Origin: WLWS01 sp047638675
GTDB lineage: Bacteria > Pseudomonadota > Gammaproteobacteria > Eutrophobiales > Eutrophobiaceae
NCBI GenBank assembly: GCA_047638675.1
Contig: JBLIML010000001.1
Location: 1-64,000 of the forward strand
Direction: 5' to 3'
DNA: 64,000 nt
Under the pieces are notes generated by a model, which made no database searches, was not told the origin of the DNA, and saw only the letters and a program-made list of their open reading frames with translations. The position numbers were made by a program, and so were the translations under genes. How positions within the stretch are numbered: the first letter of the stretch is position 1; each line of letters opens with the position of its first letter. Shown here piece after piece: positions 9,001-18,213 of this stretch.

Positions 9001-9288
9001 CTATTCGATAATGCCCATGATGTCGTCTTCACGCATCACGAGATATTCTTTTCCGTCAACTTTAACTTCTGTGCCGGAATATTTTCCAAACAGGATCTTG
9101 TCGCCTTTCTTGACGTCGAGAGCCCGGACTTCACCACTATCGAGAATCTTGCCATTGCCAACTGCAACAACTTTACCTTCGATAGGCTTTTCTGTGGCAC
9201 TGTCAGGTATGACGATGCCACCAGCAGAAGTCTTGTCTTCTTCTACGCGTTTGACGACCACGCGGTCGTGTAATGGTCGGATTTTCAT
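9001..9288 (-). CDS. groS: Co-chaperonin GroES (10 kDa)
   Basis: A 95-residue lid protein of the GroEL chamber. It starts MKIRPLHDRVVVKR, the family N terminus, and contains the mobile-loop segment EDKTSAGGIVIPDSA (about residues 17-31). A GGAGAAGGA ribosome-binding site precedes the ATG. It is first in the groSL operon, with a leader of about 75 nt that carries the CIRCE operator. Confidence 0.99.
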   Translation of the reverse strand: MKIRPLHDRVVVKRVEEDKTSAGGIVIPDSATEKPIEGKVVAVGNGKILDSGEVRALDVKKGDKILFGKYSGTEVKVDGKEYLVMREDDIMGIIE

Positions 9289-9345
9289 TTCTGTCCTTCT
9301 CCTAATCTATTAACTTATTGATAATACTTGATATTTATGTTTTTG

Positions 9346-9372
9346 TTAGCACTCCTACCAAGTGAGTGCTAG
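9346..9372 (-). promoter_or_regulatory. CIRCE operator (HrcA site) of groESL
   Basis: TTAGCACTC, 9 nt, GAGTGCTAG: this matches the CIRCE consensus TTAGCACTC-N9-GAGTGCTAA at all but the last base. It lies just downstream of the -10 hexamer and covers the expected transcription start. HrcA repressor bound here would block groESL transcription until heat stress. hrcA itself is not in the window. Confidence 0.93.
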
Positions 9373-9373
9373 A

Positions 9374-9401
9374 AATATAGTCCAAAAAATCTTTATGTCA
9401 A
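9374..9401 (-). promoter_or_regulatory. Sigma70-type promoter of groESL
   Basis: On the minus strand TTGACA (complement of 9396-9401), a 16-nt spacer and TATATT (complement of 9374-9379) form a near-consensus housekeeping promoter. No sigma32-type -35/-10 pair was evident in the leader. The start would fall inside the CIRCE element, as expected for HrcA control. Confidence 0.85.
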
Positions 9402-9577
9402 CCGAAGTTGATAAAATTGATCAATTTATTTTCGATTGGGTGCTAAATCGAGCCATATCCAGGGTCGAGGTTATGGAAGATGGAAGCTGGCACATTGTTA
9501 CCACAAGCATTAATATACTGGCTGCAACTCGAGGAGGCGAAAATAATGGCAAGCGAAGTTGGACCTATAGACAATAG
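9395..9577 (+). CDS. Possible small protein upstream of the 9546 gene
   Basis: A 60-codon frame beginning with ATG inside the groESL promoter region on the opposite strand. It has a plausible protein composition (Trp, Phe and acidic residues in the middle) but no ribosome-binding site and no recognised family. It overlaps the start of the next gene by 32 nt in another frame. It could be a real leader gene, the remnant of an older gene, or chance. Confidence 0.3.
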   Translation: MSTEVDKIDQFIFDWVLNRAISRVEVMEDGSWHIVTTSINILAATRGGENNGKRSWTYRQ

Positions 9578-9755
9578 TAAAAAGAATTCAGAAGTGCTCG
9601 GGCCTACTAGCGACGAAGCTACTGTTCAAATGGATCAGCTCGAAGACAAATGCTATTGGAATGATGCAGAATTTTCGACTGGCGATAAGGTTACACATGA
9701 TGGAAATTGCTATGAATGTAGCTTTGGCCGCTGGATTGAGACCGACAACGAATAG
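9546..9755 (+). CDS. Small Cys-containing protein, DUF1496-like
   Basis: A 69-residue protein. The start at 9546 is chosen because a perfect GAGGAGG (9531-9537) lies 8 nt upstream; longer frames ignore it. The C-terminal half has the pattern CYWND-EFS-GD-V-H-G-CYEC--G-W, resembling the short Cys-rich DUF1496-type or chitin-binding-like modules, while the first 35 residues are polar and look disordered. Three Cys could form a disulfide or metal site. There is no signal peptide, so the protein is probably cytosolic. Function unknown. Confidence 0.6.
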   Translation: MASEVGPIDNSKKNSEVLGPTSDEATVQMDQLEDKCYWNDAEFSTGDKVTHDGNCYECSFGRWIETDNE

Positions 9756-9796
9756 CGCAGTTATCGCCACTGACTTGAGTACTCTGAGCGGTTTGT

Positions 9797-10360
9797 TCAG
9801 GGGCTATTTATAAATCCGAAACCTTCATCATTCTTGACGATATCTCCAATCCGTAACGGGTAATTACCGCGTTGCCGATCTTCAAAATAGAACTGCAGCG
9901 TGTGCCTGACGGTGGTAAAAGCCAGGTCAGCCCAGGGGATATCTTTTTCCTTGTACAGCCCGACCTCTAAACTTTCTATCCCCGGGAAAAAATCCAGATC
10001 CAATAATCTTGACCGATAGATCATATAAACCTGATTAACGTGGGACAAATTGATCAAGGCGTACAAACCATCCAGCTCGACTCTCGCATTGGCCTCTTCC
10101 AGCGTTTCACGTTGCGCCGCCTCAGCAGTCGTTTCCCCGATCTCCATAAACCCAGCCGGTAAGGTCCAGAAACCGTGGCGCGGCTCTATCGCGCGCTTAC
10201 AAAGTAAGACCTGGTCTTCCCAAACGGGTATGCAACCAGCGACTATTTTTGGATTTTGATAGTGAATGACATCGCAAGCCCCACACACATGACGGGGTCG
10301 ATTATCATCGACGGGAATTTTCAAGCTAACCGCCGCACCACATTGACTACAATATTTCAT
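9797..10360 (-). CDS. Nudix hydrolase with N-terminal zinc ribbon
   Basis: A 187-residue protein. The zinc ribbon has Cys 4, 7, 26 and 29 (CSQC...CGAC), followed by a Nudix fold with the box at residues 70-92 (G-x5-E-x7-RE-x2-EE). The Nudix_N_2 ribbon plus this spacing is typical of cytosolic ADP-ribose/NADH-type pyrophosphatases, though the exact nucleotide substrate cannot be read. It ends 36 bp before the tesA-side intergenic region begins and probably follows tesA in one transcript. Confidence 0.85.
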   Translation of the reverse strand: MKYCSQCGAAVSLKIPVDDNRPRHVCGACDVIHYQNPKIVAGCIPVWEDQVLLCKRAIEPRHGFWTLPAGFMEIGETTAEAAQRETLEEANARVELDGLYALINLSHVNQVYMIYRSRLLDLDFFPGIESLEVGLYKEKDIPWADLAFTTVRHTLQFYFEDRQRGNYPLRIGDIVKNDEGFGFINSP

Positions 10361-10395
10361 CTAATTGGGATGCTCTTGATGAGATTGATATTACT

Positions 10396-11007
10396 TTAGT
10401 ATTTTACCAATAAGGGCAGCAAACTCTCCCAGACATTATCCAGCATTAGGGGCTGTGCTTGTGCCCGCGGGTGAATGCCATCACTTTGCATCAAATCCGC
10501 ATGCTCGGCAATACCTTGCAAAATGAATTTCGACAGCGTGACCGCGTGCCTGGTGGCGACATCTGTATACACAGCTTCGAAACGATCATTATAGTAGGGG
10601 CCATAGTTTGGAGGCAGGCGCATGGGCACCAGGAGAACGTGGCTACCTGTTTTTGCTAATTCATTGATGACCACATCCAAATTGGCCGACATTTCCGTCA
10701 GTGAAAGCCCACGTAACCCATCGTTACCACCCAATTCAATAATACTGATATCCGGCTTTTCTTCAGCGATTATTTTGCTTAACCTTTCTCGCGCCCCTCG
10801 AGTGGTGTCACCACTGATGCTGGCATTTTTTACCTTGTAACGGTAGCCTGAGTCCTGCAGTCGTTTTTTTAAGAGATAAACCCAGCTCTGTTCAAGGCTA
10901 ATACCATATCCGGCACTAATACTGTCCCCCAGGACAAGCAGTGTTTTATCCTGGGCAGTGGCGGATAAAGATAGACAAAAAATCAATATCGATAAGACTA
11001 AACGCAT
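10396..11007 (-). CDS. tesA: TesA-type periplasmic thioesterase I / lysophospholipase
   Basis: SGNH hydrolase of 203 residues. A signal peptide (residues 1-18, cleavage after ATA) precedes block I GDSISAGYG with the nucleophile Ser29, GGND (block III), and D-x2-H in SDGIHPRAQ. It acts on acyl-CoAs, lysophospholipids and esters in the periplasm. A longer frame exists, but the signal peptide fixes ATG at 11007 as the start. It is back to back with ybbA: the two start codons are separated by one base, the same divergent arrangement as E. coli tesA/ybbA. Confidence 0.93.
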   Translation of the reverse strand: MRLVLSILIFCLSLSATAQDKTLLVLGDSISAGYGISLEQSWVYLLKKRLQDSGYRYKVKNASISGDTTRGARERLSKIIAEEKPDISIIELGGNDGLRGLSLTEMSANLDVVINELAKTGSHVLLVPMRLPPNYGPYYNDRFEAVYTDVATRHAVTLSKFILQGIAEHADLMQSDGIHPRAQAQPLMLDNVWESLLPLLVKY

Positions 11008-11008
11008 T

Positions 11009-11692
11009 ATGAGCAATTCCTCCAACATTATTTTGCAGGTAAAAGATCTGACAAAGCAAGTCATCAGTCCAGAAGGTCAGCTGGTTATTCTGGAAGATAT
11101 CGATTTCTCTTTGGATGCAGGTGCTAGCCTCGCAATCGTCGGCGTATCTGGTTCGGGTAAGTCTACCTTGCTTGGACTGCTCGCCGGTCTTGACGTTCCG
11201 ACATCTGGCAGTGTTTGCCTGGATGGCATCTATCTTAACTCACTGGATGAAGATGGCCGAGCACGACTTCGCAATCGCAGAGTTGGATTTGTCTTTCAAT
11301 CTTTCCAGTTATTACCCAGTTTAACGACCCTTGAAAATGTGATGCTGCCACTTGAGCTCGCAGAAGAAAATGAGCCCGAACGAAAGGCGAAGCTTAGATT
11401 GGCAGATGTCGGCCTGGCTGAACGTCTGCACCACTACCCCAATCAACTTTCCGGTGGCGAACAACAGCGAGTCGCCATCGCCCGTGCCTTCGTTGGCGAA
11501 CCAAAAATTCTATTTGCCGACGAGCCTACCGGCAATCTTGATCAAAAAACCGGACAACAAGTTATAGACTTGATCTTCAACCTGAATAAAGAACACGGCA
11601 CTACTCTGGTATTAGTCACTCACGACCCCGCTATTGCCGATCATTGTGATCGGCGCCTGTCGCTCGCCGGCGGCAAAATAATCGACAACTGA
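11009..11692 (+). CDS. ybbA: ABC transporter ATP-binding protein YbbA
   Basis: A 227-residue ATPase of the MacB/LolD class. Walker A GVSGSGKST is near residue 42, signature LSGGEQQRVAIARA near 143 and Walker B ILFADEP near 167, followed by the H-loop THD. It pairs with the permease YbbP 5 bp downstream. MacB-like exporters with a neighbouring tesA may move hydrophobic products across the inner membrane; the substrate is unknown. ATG at 11009 is used rather than an upstream in-frame codon that would run into tesA. Confidence 0.93.
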   Translation: MSNSSNIILQVKDLTKQVISPEGQLVILEDIDFSLDAGASLAIVGVSGSGKSTLLGLLAGLDVPTSGSVCLDGIYLNSLDEDGRARLRNRRVGFVFQSFQLLPSLTTLENVMLPLELAEENEPERKAKLRLADVGLAERLHHYPNQLSGGEQQRVAIARAFVGEPKILFADEPTGNLDQKTGQQVIDLIFNLNKEHGTTLVLVTHDPAIADHCDRRLSLAGGKIIDN

Positions 11693-11697
11693 TTCCT

Positions 11698-14178
11698 GTG
11701 CAAATACTTTCACTGGCTTTCAAAGGCTTAAAACGCGATTGGCGTGCCGGTGAGTTAAGGCTTATTGCAAGTGCCATTGTCATCGCTGTAGCTAGCCTTA
11801 CCACCGTCAATTTTTTCACCGACAGGGTGCGACAGGCCACAGAATCACAAGCGACAGAGTTGCTGGCGGCAGACCTGGTACTACTATCGACTGCGCCCAT
11901 ATCCACAACGTTTATAGACAAGGCCGTCGAACACGGGCTAGTCAGCACTCGCACTACCAGCTTTCGAAGCATGGTGATGGTCGGCGAGAAACTACAAATG
12001 GCTGAAGTGAAGGCCATTGAAGAAGGTTATCCCATACGCGGCGAGCTGCGCACGAGCAACGCACTGTTTGGTGAGGAGCAGGTAGACAGGGGCTTACCGG
12101 AGCCTGGTGAGGTGTGGGTAGACGCCCGGCTATTGCAAATCCTCGACATCGATTTAGGCGGAAAGCTTAATTTGGGTGCCTCAATATTTACGCTGAGTAA
12201 GATCTTGAATTACGAACCGGATCGCGGTGGTGATCTATTCAATATCGCGCCAAGATTATTAATGAATGCGGACGATGTTCAAGCCACTGGGCTGATACTA
12301 CCCGGCAGTCGCGTGCAATACCGTTTACTGCTTGGCGGTGATAGTAATTCAATAAGAGATTTTCGCGATGGGCTTGAGAAAGAGGACAATCTGAAGATTC
12401 AGGGTATACGCGATGCAAGACCGGAATTAAAATCGGCGCTTGAGCGTGCAGAGCAATTTCTTGGACTCGCTGTATTGGTGAGCATCGCTCTCGCTGGTCT
12501 CGCCGTCGCGATGTCGTCGCAACGCTATGCCAGTCGGCATTTCGACACTTGCGCCATCATGCGGTGCTTAGGCGCAGAACAAGGCACGATAACTCGCGTA
12601 TTTCTATTACAACTGTTATTCCTCTCACTTATATGCAGCACCTTCGGTGTTGTTATTGGTTTTATCGCACAGCAAGGTCTTACTTCATTAATGTCGGGTT
12701 TAAGCGGCAGCGTGTTACCTGCACCATCATTGTTTCCTGTCATGATAGGACTTGTTGGCGGCATTGTTACTGTACTTGGCTTTGCTATGCCGCAATTGCT
12801 CAGGCTGAGTCGTGTGTCACCCTTACGTGTTATCCGTCGCGATTTGTCACCCATGCCGCTAAGCGGTTTTTCCAGTTACAGCGCCGCTATTATAAGCCTC
12901 GCACTTCTTACGCCGTGGCAATCGGGCAGTCTTAAAATTACCTTGTTCACCTTTGTCGGACTTATTGCCACCGCTTTATTGTTGGTACTAAGCGCAAAAC
13001 TACTTATTCGTTCTCTGGATAAATTACGCTCGCGGGTGGGTGTCGCCTGGCGTTATGGTCTGGCCAATGTTGCCCGAAGGGCGAACCTTAGTCTTGCGCA
13101 AATCCTCGGCATCGGCCTCGGTGTCATGATCATGTTGTTATTGACCTTGATTCGTACTGACCTGCTGGAATCCTGGAGCAATAGACTTCCAGAGGGCACG
13201 CCCAATTACTTCCTCATTAATATCCAACCCGACGAAGTAAAGGGACTAACGTCATTTCTGCAAGAGCGTGCTGCATTAACAAGCGAAATTTATCCCATGA
13301 TCCGAGGCCGCCTGGTCTCAATTAATGATAAGGCCGTACGGACGGAAGATTACAAAGATCAGCGAGCGCAACGATTGCTTAGTCGAGAATTCAATCTTTC
13401 TTTTGCAAAAACAATGCAATCCGATAACCGAATTGAAGCAGGCGAGTGGTGGACTGAGTCTACAAATGAAGCTGTTTTTTCTGTCGAAGAAGGCATAGCC
13501 GAAACACTCGGAATTAAGATTAATGACCACCTGACTTATACTATTGGCGGGCGGGAGGTCACGGGTAAAGTAATCAACTTACGATGGGTCGAGTGGGATT
13601 CTTTTAATGTGAATTTTTTTGTCGTTGCCAATCCTGGCTTACTTGATGATTATCCATCCACTTACATTACCAGTTTTTTCCTGCCGCCAGGTAATCGACT
13701 TTTATTATCGGAACTGGTCAAGACCTTTCCCAGTATCACCATTTTCGATATCGACGCATTGCTAACGCAGGTTCGCTCGATTATGGAACAGGTGATCAAA
13801 ACTGTTGAGTTTGTCTTTGGATTTACTCTGATAGCAGGCATAGTGGTCATGCTAGCGGCCTTGCAAACTACCCATGACGAACGCAGCTACGAATCAGCAT
13901 TGTTAAGCGCACTCGGTGCCAGTCGCAAGCAAGTTCTGGCAAGTCTAACCGCTGAATTTATAACACTCGGTTTAATTGCTGGCGGGATAGCGGCGTTTGC
14001 GGCGACAGCCGTCGAATTAGTACTAGCAGAATATGTTTTAAAAATAGATATCACTATTAATCCCCTGGTTTGGATCGTCGCTCCCGCTATTTGTACTTTT
14101 ATTGTCGTTGTCGGCGGACTTGCAGGGACAAGAAAAGTGCTCGAAACACCACCTATGCATGTATTGCGGAAACTCTAA
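11698..14178 (+). CDS. ybbP: YbbP-type ABC transporter permease (FtsX-like)
   Basis: An 826-residue inner-membrane protein with two FtsX/MacB permease units. An N-terminal TM (about residues 21-40) precedes a large periplasmic domain, with TM clusters near 255-400, 410-440 and 465-485, a second soluble domain (about 500-690) and a final three-TM FtsX domain (about 700-820). The start is GTG at 11698, 5 bp after ybbA. Length matches the E. coli homologue (804). With YbbA it forms a predicted mechanotransmission-type ABC complex. Confidence 0.92.
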   Translation: MQILSLAFKGLKRDWRAGELRLIASAIVIAVASLTTVNFFTDRVRQATESQATELLAADLVLLSTAPISTTFIDKAVEHGLVSTRTTSFRSMVMVGEKLQMAEVKAIEEGYPIRGELRTSNALFGEEQVDRGLPEPGEVWVDARLLQILDIDLGGKLNLGASIFTLSKILNYEPDRGGDLFNIAPRLLMNADDVQATGLILPGSRVQYRLLLGGDSNSIRDFRDGLEKEDNLKIQGIRDARPELKSALERAEQFLGLAVLVSIALAGLAVAMSSQRYASRHFDTCAIMRCLGAEQGTITRVFLLQLLFLSLICSTFGVVIGFIAQQGLTSLMSGLSGSVLPAPSLFPVMIGLVGGIVTVLGFAMPQLLRLSRVSPLRVIRRDLSPMPLSGFSSYSAAIISLALLTPWQSGSLKITLFTFVGLIATALLLVLSAKLLIRSLDKLRSRVGVAWRYGLANVARRANLSLAQILGIGLGVMIMLLLTLIRTDLLESWSNRLPEGTPNYFLINIQPDEVKGLTSFLQERAALTSEIYPMIRGRLVSINDKAVRTEDYKDQRAQRLLSREFNLSFAKTMQSDNRIEAGEWWTESTNEAVFSVEEGIAETLGIKINDHLTYTIGGREVTGKVINLRWVEWDSFNVNFFVVANPGLLDDYPSTYITSFFLPPGNRLLLSELVKTFPSITIFDIDALLTQVRSIMEQVIKTVEFVFGFTLIAGIVVMLAALQTTHDERSYESALLSALGASRKQVLASLTAEFITLGLIAGGIAAFAATAVELVLAEYVLKIDITINPLVWIVAPAICTFIVVVGGLAGTRKVLETPPMHVLRKL

Positions 14179-14280
14179 AAGTCGAATTTCACATCGACCC
14201 GACTTGCATAACCGGTTAGTGTGAATTCGTAGTAATTGTACATTTATATGTTTGAAATCATGATTCCTAACTAAACGAAT

Positions 14281-14571
14281 ATGAGAGAAATATATTTTGG
14301 CGATTTCAGAAGCTATGTGATTCAGCACATAAGACAGATCGAAAAGATTGATTATGATGTTGATTCACTTGAATGGTTTCTGCTCAAATATTTGCGGCGA
14401 GTTGTAAAGGCCACCGAGAATGAAAATGCGCCTGGACGAATTGAAGGTTGTATGCGATCTCTGGTTCGCTTTTATGTCGATAATCTTGACGAACGATCAG
14501 AACTGGCTGACCAATGCATCAAGATTTACAATCAGTATCGCTTAACCTTGCGTCATAGTCAGACCAGATGA
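14281..14571 (+). CDS. Small hypothetical protein
   Basis: A 96-residue charged, helical, probably cytosolic protein with no recognised domain. Its N-terminal half alternates acidic and aromatic residues. It stands alone between ybbP and hemH, each about 50-100 bp away, and has only a weak ribosome-binding site. The sustained, protein-like composition supports it being a gene; the function is unknown. Confidence 0.6.
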   Translation: MREIYFGDFRSYVIQHIRQIEKIDYDVDSLEWFLLKYLRRVVKATENENAPGRIEGCMRSLVRFYVDNLDERSELADQCIKIYNQYRLTLRHSQTR

Positions 14572-14622
14572 TCTCAACTTATTTAAGCGACTATTCAGTT
14601 TTACATATAAAATAGCGATCCC

Positions 14623-15660
14623 ATGGCAAAATACACCAGCAATCCTGATTATCCCGATGACATACCCGTTTGCACCGGGATTCTGCTGACTAATCTCGGC
14701 ACGCCGGACGCGCCGACTGTAACTGCAGTACGTCGATATTTGGCCGAATTTCTCTCCGATCCGCGGGTGATTGAACTAGCGAAACCTCTGTGGTGGTTAA
14801 TCCTGCACGGCATTATTTTACGTACCCGACCCCGTCGTTCTGCGCATGCCTACAGTCAAGTCTGGACCGATGAAGGCTCACCACTTCTCCGTATTTCCAA
14901 TCAACAGACAGCCCTTATTACCGAAAACCTGCGAGAGCGCGCGGCAGAACCGATTCACGTGGAATTAGCCATGCGCTACGGCACGCCATCGATAAGCTCA
15001 GCACTTGAAAAATTAAGAGCTGCGAACGCACAACGACTAATCGTACTACCTCTTTACCCTCAATACTCGGCTACCACCACAGCATCTACCTTTGATGAGA
15101 TCGCGAGAATTTTAAAAACCTGGCGCTGCATCCCCGAGCTGCGCATGATTAACCATTATCATGAAGACAGTGGCTATATCTCTGCGTTGGTGGAAAGCAT
15201 TCGGGATCATTGGGCCGAATTCGGCAAAGCAGAAAAATTGTTAATGTCTTTTCACGGTCTACCCAAAAAATATATACTCGCTGGCGATCCTTATGAAGAC
15301 GAGTGTCAAAGAACAGCCTGCCTGCTTGCTGAACAATTGGGACTGGAAGAAGAATCGTGGGCAGTTAGTTTTCAGTCTCGACTCGGCTTGCAGGAGTGGT
15401 TAAAACCTTACACGGACAAAGTATTAAAAAAATGGGGTAAATCCGGTATAAAAAATGTTCAAGTTATCTGTCCGGGGTTTTCAGCAGATTGCCTTGAGAC
15501 CCTCGAAGAAGTCTCATTGCAGAATAGAGAGTTCTTTCTTCAAGCCGGTGGCTCTGAATTTTCATATATTCCCGCTCTTAACGATCAAACCATGCATATA
15601 AATGCCCTTTCAGACATCATCGTGAAACATAGTCAGGGTTGGCCAGCATTCTCACATTAG
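14623..15660 (+). CDS. hemH: Ferrochelatase
   Basis: Inserts Fe2+ into protoporphyrin IX, the last step of protoheme synthesis; 345 residues, normal for proteobacteria. The N terminus has GILLTNLGTPDAP, the middle has the LPLYPQYSATTTAS block, and the catalytic His lies in the ferrochelatase signature LLMSFHGLPKKY near residue 210. The acidic partner residue lies in CLETLEEVS near the C terminus. It stands alone and looks intact. Confidence 0.97.
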   Translation: MAKYTSNPDYPDDIPVCTGILLTNLGTPDAPTVTAVRRYLAEFLSDPRVIELAKPLWWLILHGIILRTRPRRSAHAYSQVWTDEGSPLLRISNQQTALITENLRERAAEPIHVELAMRYGTPSISSALEKLRAANAQRLIVLPLYPQYSATTTASTFDEIARILKTWRCIPELRMINHYHEDSGYISALVESIRDHWAEFGKAEKLLMSFHGLPKKYILAGDPYEDECQRTACLLAEQLGLEEESWAVSFQSRLGLQEWLKPYTDKVLKKWGKSGIKNVQVICPGFSADCLETLEEVSLQNREFFLQAGGSEFSYIPALNDQTMHINALSDIIVKHSQGWPAFSH

Positions 15661-15772
15661 CTGGCACTTACGCCAAATGCAGATGAATTGATATAAGTAA
15701 ATTAGCTCAAGCACATAGGTCTCGGAGTTATTTCTAATCGTAACTAGCATCAATAAATAAAAAGCAAATCAA

Positions 15773-17023
15773 ATGATAACTAAACTGCTTACGCTGTACA
15801 GAGAAAAACTCGGACCCGGTTTAATGTTTGCCGCCGTGGCGGTTGGCGTATCACATCTTGTTCAATCAACACGGGCTGGAGCCACGTATGGTCTGACGCT
15901 GGCTGGATTAATCGTCTTCGCCTGCCTGGTAAAATATCCCGCTTTTCGCTTCGGCGCAGAATATGGCGCTGCTACCGGCAAACCGCTTCTTAATGCCTAC
16001 GAACGACAAGGTCGCTGGGTATTAATCGTCTATCTGATCGGTTTACCTTTCGATTTATTTGTCGCCACCGCTGCCATCGTGCTGGTAACTTCGGGCGTAT
16101 TCAAGAATATTTTTCAAATCAACCTGAATGATATATGGCTCTCACTTATTATATTAATCAGCTGTGCGACCTTACTTATGTCGGGCCGATATAAATTATT
16201 TGAAAATATAACAAAATTCATTGTAGTGCTGTTTTCCATCCTGACCGTCATAGCGGCGGCATTGTCAGTACCCGAACTGCACTGGGAAACCAATGACCTG
16301 ACGCGGGAAGTCGTATTCGACCAAACAACGATATTGTTTATGATCGCCATCGCTGGGTGGATGCCTACTGCGGTTTCTGTATCCATGTTTCAGTCTATTT
16401 GGGTGTGTGAAAAAGCTAAGTCACTCAATCGTCCTATAACAACAAAAGAAGCACGTTTTGATTTTAATGTCGGCTATATCAGCACAATCATCCTCGCTCT
16501 CTGTTTTGTTCTAATGGGAACGGCTCTGATGTACAACACAGGAATGGAGATAGAGTCCAGCCCAAGTAGATTCGCCGGCCAACTCATTGCCATGTTTACC
16601 CAGGTCATCGGTCCCTGGGCGAAACCTCTGATTGCGCTTGCGGCTCTAGCGGTGATGGTGTCCACCACACTTGGCGCGCTGGATGTCGGTCCACGCATCA
16701 TGGGTTCAGTTCTGCAACTATTAATGCCGGACCGCAGATTCAATGACAATAAGTTTCACCTTGTTTTTCTGGTTACTCAGGTTATCGGTGCTACCCTGAT
16801 ACTTGTGTTTTTCATGAAGTCCTTCAAAACCTTTATTGACTTCGCTACCAGCGTAGCTTTCCTGTCTGCACCCGCATTGGCCTGGTTTAATCATCGCGCC
16901 ATTTATTCTGATGAAATTGACCCGGCGCTAAGGCCAGGAAAAATTATGCGTTTGTGGAGCCTACTCGGCATTGCGGTTATGCTCATCGTCGCAACTTATT
17001 ACTTAAGCACTAAATTATTCTGA
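15773..17023 (+). CDS. Nramp-superfamily permease lacking the TM1 metal motif
   Basis: A 416-residue inner-membrane protein of about 11 TM helices with an Nramp (SLC11-like, LeuT-fold) scaffold. True Nramp metal transporters have DPGN in TM1 and MPH in TM6. Here TM1 reads GVSHLVQSTRAG (residues 25-36), with no Asp or Asn at the site, while TM6 reads GWMPTAVSVSMFQ (195-207), keeping Met but replacing His by Thr. Divalent-metal transport is therefore doubtful. It is 13 bp upstream of an FMN hydroxy-acid dehydrogenase and an FAD lactate/glycolate-type dehydrogenase, so a hydroxy-acid substrate is a fair inference. Confidence 0.75.
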   Translation: MITKLLTLYREKLGPGLMFAAVAVGVSHLVQSTRAGATYGLTLAGLIVFACLVKYPAFRFGAEYGAATGKPLLNAYERQGRWVLIVYLIGLPFDLFVATAAIVLVTSGVFKNIFQINLNDIWLSLIILISCATLLMSGRYKLFENITKFIVVLFSILTVIAAALSVPELHWETNDLTREVVFDQTTILFMIAIAGWMPTAVSVSMFQSIWVCEKAKSLNRPITTKEARFDFNVGYISTIILALCFVLMGTALMYNTGMEIESSPSRFAGQLIAMFTQVIGPWAKPLIALAALAVMVSTTLGALDVGPRIMGSVLQLLMPDRRFNDNKFHLVFLVTQVIGATLILVFFMKSFKTFIDFATSVAFLSAPALAWFNHRAIYSDEIDPALRPGKIMRLWSLLGIAVMLIVATYYLSTKLF

Positions 17024-17036
17024 ACCAAAAAAATAA

Positions 17037-18194
17037 ATGAATCGCCGCCTGTCAAAGTGTGTGAACATTGCTGATTTGCAAAGGCTGGCGAAGCGACGTT
17101 TGCCAAGAGCCCTGTACGATTATATCGATGGCACTGCAGAAGATGGCGTAAGCGGCAGAGCAAACCGAAGCAGCTTCGATCATTATCAACTTGTACCCCG
17201 AACTCTGGTTGATGTCAGTAAGGTAGAATCTTCCACCAGTGTATTTGGGCAAAAAATGAGTTCCCCGATCATCCTTTGCCCTACTGCCTTTACGCGCGCT
17301 TTTCATCATCATGGCGAAACTGCCGTGGCAAAAGCGGCAAAAGAGGCCGGGCTCATTTACAGCCTGTCGACAGTTTCGAATACCTCGCTTGAAGATATCG
17401 CCAGCATCGACGGGCCTCGCTGGTTTCAAATCTATGTCTATAAAGATCGTTCGCTTGTTAAAGATCTTATCGATCGCTGCAAGCTCGCCAAATATCAGGC
17501 ATTGATTCTCACCGTCGATGCCAGCACACCCGGTAACCGCGAACACGATTTGCGCAATGGCCTCACGGTTCCTCCGAAACCCAGCCTGGCGACGATACTG
17601 GATGCAGTCAAACATCCTTACTGGTGCTGGCACATGCTTACATCGCCAGCGATCACGACTGCCAATATCAAAGGTAATAGTGCGCTTGACGCCGCTGACA
17701 CAAAAGCCTTGTTACGATATATGCACGAGCAGTTGGATATCAGCGTTGACTGGGACGATGTCGCGTGGATGATGGCGCAATGGCAAGGGCCTTTCCTGAT
17801 TAAGGGCATTCTAAGTGTGGAAGATGCGATTCGAGCGGCTGATCTTGGTGTACACGGTATTGTTATTTCCAACCATGGTGGCCGGCAACTGGATCACGTG
17901 CCAGCAACGCTAGATGTATTACCGGAAATTGTTGAAGCAGTTGGAGATCGCTGTGAAATAATTGTCGACAGTGGATTTCGTCGTGGCACTGATATCATCA
18001 AAGCACTGGCGTTGGGGGCAAAGGCCTGCATGATCGGTCGACCTTATCTTTATGGTCTGGCCGCAGGAGGCGAAGCCGGCGTCAAAAGGGCGCTGCAAAT
18101 ACTGGATGAAGAATTCAAACGTAATATGCGATTGCTTGGCTGCACTTCTGTATCCCAGTTAAATAAATCCTGTTTACGGTCTCTCGATAGATAA
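17037..18194 (+). CDS. FMN-dependent alpha-hydroxy-acid dehydrogenase (LldD-like)
   Basis: A 385-residue TIM-barrel flavoenzyme of the L-lactate dehydrogenase/glycolate oxidase family. An N-terminal segment with LPRALYDYIDGTAEDG precedes FMN-binding positions in the barrel, the catalytic His in SNHGGRQLD (about residue 280) and the phosphate site in DSGFRRGTDIIKALALGA. Such enzymes oxidise L-2-hydroxy acids to 2-oxo acids and pass electrons to quinone at the membrane. L-lactate is likely, but mandelate or glycolate cannot be excluded. It is the middle gene of a three-gene unit. Confidence 0.9.
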   Translation: MNRRLSKCVNIADLQRLAKRRLPRALYDYIDGTAEDGVSGRANRSSFDHYQLVPRTLVDVSKVESSTSVFGQKMSSPIILCPTAFTRAFHHHGETAVAKAAKEAGLIYSLSTVSNTSLEDIASIDGPRWFQIYVYKDRSLVKDLIDRCKLAKYQALILTVDASTPGNREHDLRNGLTVPPKPSLATILDAVKHPYWCWHMLTSPAITTANIKGNSALDAADTKALLRYMHEQLDISVDWDDVAWMMAQWQGPFLIKGILSVEDAIRAADLGVHGIVISNHGGRQLDHVPATLDVLPEIVEAVGDRCEIIVDSGFRRGTDIIKALALGAKACMIGRPYLYGLAAGGEAGVKRALQILDEEFKRNMRLLGCTSVSQLNKSCLRSLDR

Positions 18195-18213
18195 GCTGCG
18201 AGGACAATTTGAT

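Noticed and set aside
7964..9313. Plus-strand frames opposite groL and groS (for example 7964-8362 and 8714-9313)
   Set aside because: They are Ser/Thr/Pro-rich antisense readings of highly conserved groEL/groES coding sequence, without ribosome-binding sites.
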